Part shown: positions 60,704 through 64,000 of the stretch, one piece after another
Layout of the letters: each line of letters starts with the position of its first letter
Numbering within the stretch: the first letter of the stretch is position 1
From: Catellatospora sp. TT07R-123
GTDB lineage: Bacteria > Actinomycetota > Actinomycetes > Mycobacteriales > Micromonosporaceae
Direction of reading: 5' to 3'
Length of the DNA: 64,000 bases
Assembly (NCBI RefSeq): GCF_018327705.1
Contig: NZ_BNEM01000001.1
Span: 248,001 to 312,000, forward strand
Notes under the pieces: model-generated
What the model was told of the DNA's origin: nothing
The model's database searches: none
The model's input: the letters and a program-made list of their open reading frames with translations, nothing else
Position numbers and translations under genes: made by a program

Positions 60704-61534
60704 ATGAGTTCTACGACCGGACCGTCCGAGGCCGACCAGGCGCTCAAGGCGCGGCATCGGGCGATGTGGGCGCTGGGCGACTATCCCAGCGTCGCCACCG
60801 AGGTGATCCCCGAGCTGGGACCGGTCCTGGTGGAAGCGTGCGGCGCGGCCGCAGGGCAGCGCGTGCTGGACGTCGCCGCCGGTTCGGGCAACGCGGCACT
60901 GGCCGCCGCGCGGGCCGGAGCCGAGGTGGTCGCCAGCGACCTGACCCCCGAACTGCTGGACACCGGGCGGCGGGCCGCGGACGAGCTGGGCCTGTCGCTG
61001 CGGTGGGAGCAGGGCGACGCCGAGCGGCTGCCCTACGGCGACGCCGAGTTCGACGTGGTGATGTCGTGCGTCGGCGTCATGTTCGCACCGCACCACCAGG
61101 CCAGCGCCGACGAACTGGTGCGGGTGTGCCGGCCGGGCGGCACGATCGGGCTGGTCAACTGGACGCCGGAGGGTTTCATCGGGCAGATGTTCGCCGTGAT
61201 GAGGCCGTACGCGGCACCGCCGCCGCCCGGGGCGCAGCCGCCGCCGCTGTGGGGCAGCGAGCAGCATGTCCGGCAGCTGTTCGGCGACCGGGTCACCGAG
61301 GTGCGGGCGCAGCGCCGGACGGTGCGCGTCGACCGGTTCCAGGATGCGGAGGCGTTCCGGGACTTCTTCAAGCGGTGCTACGGGCCGACGATCGCGGCGT
61401 ACCGCAACATCGGCGACGACCCGGACCGGGTCGCGGCGCTCGACCACGACCTGGTCGAACTGGCCATGCGCAACGACCTCGGCTGGGGCGCGATTGACTG
61501 GGAGTACCTGCTGTTCACCGCCCGCCGGGCGTGA
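60704..61534 (+). CDS. Class I SAM-dependent methyltransferase
   Basis: A 276-residue methyltransferase with motif I V-L-D-V-A-A-G-S-G-N-A-A (near residue 54), the acidic D-L-T-P after strand 2, G-D-A-E-R-L-P-Y and the post-I D-V-V-M-S-C-V-G-V-M-F-A. It resembles small-molecule methyltransferases of the UbiE/menaquinone type. Acceptor unknown. The ATG at 60704 has GGAG upstream. A strong hairpin terminator follows its stop. It lies beside the insertion element but shows no damage. Confidence 0.9.
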   Translation: MSSTTGPSEADQALKARHRAMWALGDYPSVATEVIPELGPVLVEACGAAAGQRVLDVAAGSGNAALAAARAGAEVVASDLTPELLDTGRRAADELGLSLRWEQGDAERLPYGDAEFDVVMSCVGVMFAPHHQASADELVRVCRPGGTIGLVNWTPEGFIGQMFAVMRPYAAPPPPGAQPPPLWGSEQHVRQLFGDRVTEVRAQRRTVRVDRFQDAEAFRDFFKRCYGPTIAAYRNIGDDPDRVAALDHDLVELAMRNDLGWGAIDWEYLLFTARRA

Positions 61535-61539
61535 ACCGC

Positions 61540-61573
61540 GACGCGGGTGCCGCATCGTTGCGGCACCCGCGTC
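61540..61573 (+). terminator. Terminator after the methyltransferase gene
   Basis: A perfect 15-bp stem (61540-61554 with 61559-61573), TCGT loop, starting 5 bases past the stop. Confidence 0.75.
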
Positions 61574-61680
61574 CATCCACACCTGGCGCGGCACGCGCCG
61601 GCAGCGTGTGGATGACGTACCGCTGGGGCATGATCTCGGTGTCGGCCCGACCGAACGCCGTCCAGAGGGGACTTCGAGAC

Positions 61681-62235
61681 GTGTCCAGTGCAGCTGACGA
61701 GCACCGCCGGATCGCCGCCGGTTTCACCGACCGGGTCCGGGGTGCGGCCCCCGGCACCTGGGACGACCCGGCGCCGTGTGCGGACTGGGTGGCCCGGGAC
61801 GTGGTGCGCCACCTGGTCGAATGGTTCCCCGCGTTCCTGAAGGCGGGCGCCGGGATCGACCTGCCCCAGGGGCCGCCTGTCGACGACGACCCGGTGGGGG
61901 CCTGGACCGTGCACAGCGACGGTGTGCAGGCGCTACTCGACGACCCGGCGACCGAGGGCCGGATCCTGTCGAACCCGCACCTGGGCGAGCTGCCGCTCGG
62001 CCAGGCGATCGACATGGTCTACACCAGCGACGTCTTCATGCACACCTGGGACCTGGCCCGCGCCACCGGGCAGGACGAGCGCCTCGACCCGGACAAGTGC
62101 GCGCAGCTGCTCGAAGGGATGCTGCCCATGGACGCCGCGCTGCGCACCAGCGGACACTACGGGCCGCGCGTCGAGGTGCCGCAGGACGCCGACGTGCAGA
62201 CCCGCCTGCTCGCCTTCATCGGCCGTACGCCCTGA
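61681..62235 (+). CDS. TIGR03086-type metal-binding protein (DinB/maleylpyruvate isomerase-like)
   Basis: A 184-residue protein with the four-helix layout of the mycothiol-dependent isomerase/DinB superfamily: A-D-E-H-R-R-I-A-A-G-F near the start, W-V-A-R-D-V-V-R-H-L-V-E-W-F with the first His ligand, and F-M-H-T-W-D-L-A-R-A-T-G-Q with the last. This is the common actinobacterial TIGR03086 group of unknown substrate. GTG 61681 is chosen because AGGGGA lies about 9 bases upstream and the domain starts directly after; an in-frame ATG further upstream overlaps the terminator. Confidence 0.85.
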   Translation: MSSAADEHRRIAAGFTDRVRGAAPGTWDDPAPCADWVARDVVRHLVEWFPAFLKAGAGIDLPQGPPVDDDPVGAWTVHSDGVQALLDDPATEGRILSNPHLGELPLGQAIDMVYTSDVFMHTWDLARATGQDERLDPDKCAQLLEGMLPMDAALRTSGHYGPRVEVPQDADVQTRLLAFIGRTP

Positions 62236-62251
62236 TCTGCCGGGTGGCGGA

Positions 62252-63112
62252 TCAGGGACGGCGGGCGGCCCACACCGTGCGTTCGGTGCGTACGGCGAGG
62301 TCGTCGCGGTGCAGGATGCTGTGGGCGGCGTGCACGTCGAGCAGCCGGTCGAGGGCGGCGAGGTCTTCGGCCGCGACCAGGTCGCCGACGGTGGCGCGCA
62401 GGCGGGTGAGGCCTGCCAGCGCGTATCGGCCGACCGCCGCGTCGCTCGTGCCGTCGATGTGCACGGTGATGGTGCGTTGGTCCTCGACGGTGAAGCCGGC
62501 AGCGGTGAGCCGGTGCCCCCAGTCGGCCCCGCGGTGGGGGACGTGTTCGGCGTGGCGGTGGTCGAGGGCGGCGTGGCAGCGGTCTTCGAGGCCGGGGCGG
62601 TCCGGCGGCGCGGTCGCGGGCAGGAAGCGGGGGAACCCGGCCAGCTCGACGACGGCGAACAGGCCGCCGGGCGCCAGCAGGTCGTACACGAGGCGCAGCG
62701 CCCGGTCGGGCTCGGCCAGGTGGTGTATCGACGCCGAGGCCCACACCAGTTGCGGGGTGCCGAGGTCGGGCCAGGCGGGCGCGTCGAGGTCGGCCGGGAT
62801 GAGGACCACCCGGTCGCCGACGCCGGCCGCCTCCGCCTTGTGCCGCAGGCGGTGCAGGTGCGCGTCGGAGGCGTCCACGGCCGTGACCTGAGCGTCGGGA
62901 AAGCGCCGGAGCAGGGCGAGGGTGCCGGTTCCCGTACCGCAGCCCAGATCCACGATCTGGTGCGGGCTCGCCTGGACCGGCAGCGAGGCGGTGATGGCGG
63001 CGATGTGTTCGGCGAGGACTTCGGCGTCCAGGTCCAGGATCTCCGTCTGATCGGCTGGGCCGTGACCGTGCTGGTGGGCGTGGTGGGTGCCGTGATGGGC
63101 CGGGTGGGTCAT
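62252..63112 (-). CDS. SAM-dependent methyltransferase with His-rich N-terminus
   Basis: A 286-residue methyltransferase with motif I I-V-D-L-G-C-G-T-G-T-G-T near residue 53, T-A-V-D-A-S-D, and A-S-A-S-I-H-H-L-A. The first 18 residues contain seven His (MTHPAHHGTHHAHQHGHG), a pattern that usually binds Ni, Zn or Cu; it may tie the enzyme to metal stress or be a storage tail. The methyl acceptor is unknown. Stop-to-stop distance to the TIGR03086 gene is 16 bases. Confidence 0.88.
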   Translation of the reverse strand: MTHPAHHGTHHAHQHGHGPADQTEILDLDAEVLAEHIAAITASLPVQASPHQIVDLGCGTGTGTLALLRRFPDAQVTAVDASDAHLHRLRHKAEAAGVGDRVVLIPADLDAPAWPDLGTPQLVWASASIHHLAEPDRALRLVYDLLAPGGLFAVVELAGFPRFLPATAPPDRPGLEDRCHAALDHRHAEHVPHRGADWGHRLTAAGFTVEDQRTITVHIDGTSDAAVGRYALAGLTRLRATVGDLVAAEDLAALDRLLDVHAAHSILHRDDLAVRTERTVWAARRP

Positions 63113-63216
63113 GCGGCCACGTTAGGCCGGACGCGCCGGGTCGGCCGGTTCGGTTTCCGGATGCGCAAGACGATGCCGGATCGGCTGGCGCCAGGCGCAA
63201 GCAACGGCGGCGGGGC

Positions 63217-63804
63217 TCAGCTGCGGTCCGCTCCGGCCGGGGCGTCGGCCCGCTGGTGGCTGCGGCGGGCGTCGCGGTCGAAGATGCCCAGGATCTCGCA
63301 CGGGCCGCCCTCGGCGCCGATGGCGTGCGGAAGCATGGTCGGGAACTCGGCGGCCTGGTTGGTCTCGATGCGCAGGCGCCGGTTGCCCAGCAGCAGCACG
63401 GCGGTGCCGGACAGGACGACGAGCCATTCGCGGCCGGGGTGGGCGCGCATGCGGGCCGGGTTGTCGGGCGGTGGGCCGGTCATGCGCTGGCGTACCACGG
63501 TCATCCCGGGGTCGGCCTTGACAGGCCAGCGCATCAGTCCGTGGGCCGCGTCGATCATCGGGCTGGTGATGACGTCGTCGTCGGCCGTCTCGACCAGCTG
63601 GTCGAGGGTGGTGTCCAGCGCGCGGGCCAGGGCGACGAGCTGGTCCAGGGCCAGGCGGCGCTGACCGTTCTCGATCCGGCTGAGCGTGGACTGGCTGAAC
63701 CTGGCGCGGGTGGCCAGTTCCTCCAGCGACCAGCCCTGAGCCACGCGCAGGGCGCGCAGGCGTTTGCGTACCAGGCCGTCCAGGTCGCCTTCCTTTTGCG
63801 TCAT
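63217..63804 (-). CDS. XRE family regulator with cupin domain
   Basis: A 195-residue regulator: an N-terminal helix-turn-helix (S-L-E-E-L-A-T-R-A-R-F-S-Q-S-T-L-S-R-I-E-N-G, about residues 28-50) and a C-terminal cupin barrel (H-P-G-R-E-W-L-V-V-L-S-G-T-A-V-L-L-L-G) that would bind a small ligand. ATG 63804 is likely: TATGAT lies 7 bases upstream, giving a leaderless mRNA, while ATG 63816 lies inside that -10 box. A perfect dyad covers the start codon, pointing to self-repression. Confidence 0.88.
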   Translation of the reverse strand: MTQKEGDLDGLVRKRLRALRVAQGWSLEELATRARFSQSTLSRIENGQRRLALDQLVALARALDTTLDQLVETADDDVITSPMIDAAHGLMRWPVKADPGMTVVRQRMTGPPPDNPARMRAHPGREWLVVLSGTAVLLLGNRRLRIETNQAAEFPTMLPHAIGAEGGPCEILGIFDRDARRSHQRADAPAGADRS

Positions 63805-63810
63805 ACGCAA
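63796..63810. promoter_or_regulatory. Dyad TTGCGTCATACGCAA over the XRE-cupin start codon
   Basis: TTGCGT-CAT-ACGCAA is a perfect dyad centred on the start codon and just downstream of the -10 box, a classical position for autorepression by the encoded regulator. Confidence 0.65.
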
Positions 63811-63924
63811 TATCATATGTCGCCTGCGCAAGATCAAGCGCGGCCGCCGCACGGCACCGCCCAGCGGATAGGCTGCATGTCCTTTGTGGCCGCGCGGCAG
63901 CGGGGCGAACAGACGGGAGCGGGG

Positions 63925-64000
63925 ATGACGGACCTTGACCAAGCCCTTGCCGAGGCGGTGCAGGCCGGCGACCTGGCTGCGGCCGAGCGGGCGCTGGCCG
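63925..64000 (+). CDS. Start of an unidentified gene, possibly helical repeat protein
   Basis: ATG 63925 with GGAG upstream opens a frame (MTDLDQALAEAVQAGDLAAA) that runs off the window. The A-V-Q-A-G-D-L-A-A-A-E pattern looks like the first helix pair of an ankyrin-type or TPR-like repeat, but 25 residues are too few to name it. It is divergent from the XRE-cupin gene with 120 bases between the starts. Confidence 0.5.
   Translation, partial: MTDLDQALAEAVQAGDLAAAERALA

Overview
The window is high-GC actinobacterial chromosome. The mix of protein families, the spacer without tRNA genes and the frequent leaderless starts fit a Micromonosporaceae-type actinomycete (Actinoplanes, Catellatospora, Micromonospora relatives). 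That assignment is inference, not a database match.

Layout. Positions 1-356 hold the N-terminal part of an aminoglycoside-phosphotransferase-like gene. A gene-poor stretch follows, with a perfect 27-bp inverted repeat. A complete rRNA operon lies on the minus strand (16S about 6479-4965, spacer, 23S about 4613-1508, 5S 1387-1271, terminator 1259-1227), and both long-range pre-rRNA processing stems can be seen. From 6.9 to 24.7 kb there are ordinary accessory and housekeeping genes: RidA, a repeat protein, a secreted delta-60 repeat protein, a PNPOx-fold protein, a GNAT-like acyltransferase, DinB, a PIG-L deacetylase, an APH-like kinase, an MBL hydrolase coupled to a membrane-bound phosphodiesterase-like protein, a secreted S1 protease with a ricin-B module, a CYTH protein and a deaminase.

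The centre of interest is 24725-40896, about 16 kb of 14 minus-strand genes, most of them overlapping. In transcription order they are: a CoaB-like ligase with a vestigial CoaC domain; an NRDE/TANGO2-like protein; a Nudix-PLP fusion; an FAD oxidoreductase; a stand-alone adenylation domain with a threonine-type code; a 2,4-diaminobutyrate-type aminotransferase; PanD; type III pantothenate kinase; a PCP-thioesterase with a Cys in the nucleophile position; an MFS exporter; PanB; an ATP-grasp ligase; a second NRDE protein; and a DUF2520 reductase. Most of the route from ketoisovalerate and aspartate to phosphopantothenoyl-amino acid is present except PanC, whose place the ATP-grasp enzyme could take. 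It sits among NRPS-type and export genes. I read this as a biosynthetic cluster for a pantothenate/CoA-related metabolite, or for a CoA-pathway inhibitor with self-resistance copies. I do not recognise it as a described system. The first gene carries a rare TTA codon at codon 9, and two inverted repeats lie upstream.

From 41 to 59 kb come a secreted clan-A glycosidase with six Fn3 modules and an M23 peptidase (sharing an upstream 21-bp element), an XRE/NB-ARC/TPR regulator, a cation/proton antiporter, VOC and GNAT proteins, a lipoprotein-ECF sigma-membrane protein operon, a MerR-peroxiredoxin frame running in frame into a full enolase, and a secreted beta-helix protein. The beta-helix gene and the 20.8-22.3 kb protease share GAGAGCGCTCTC LacI-type operators. 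The window ends with a TnpB-only insertion element, two methyltransferases, a TIGR03086-type protein, an XRE-cupin regulator and the start of one more gene.
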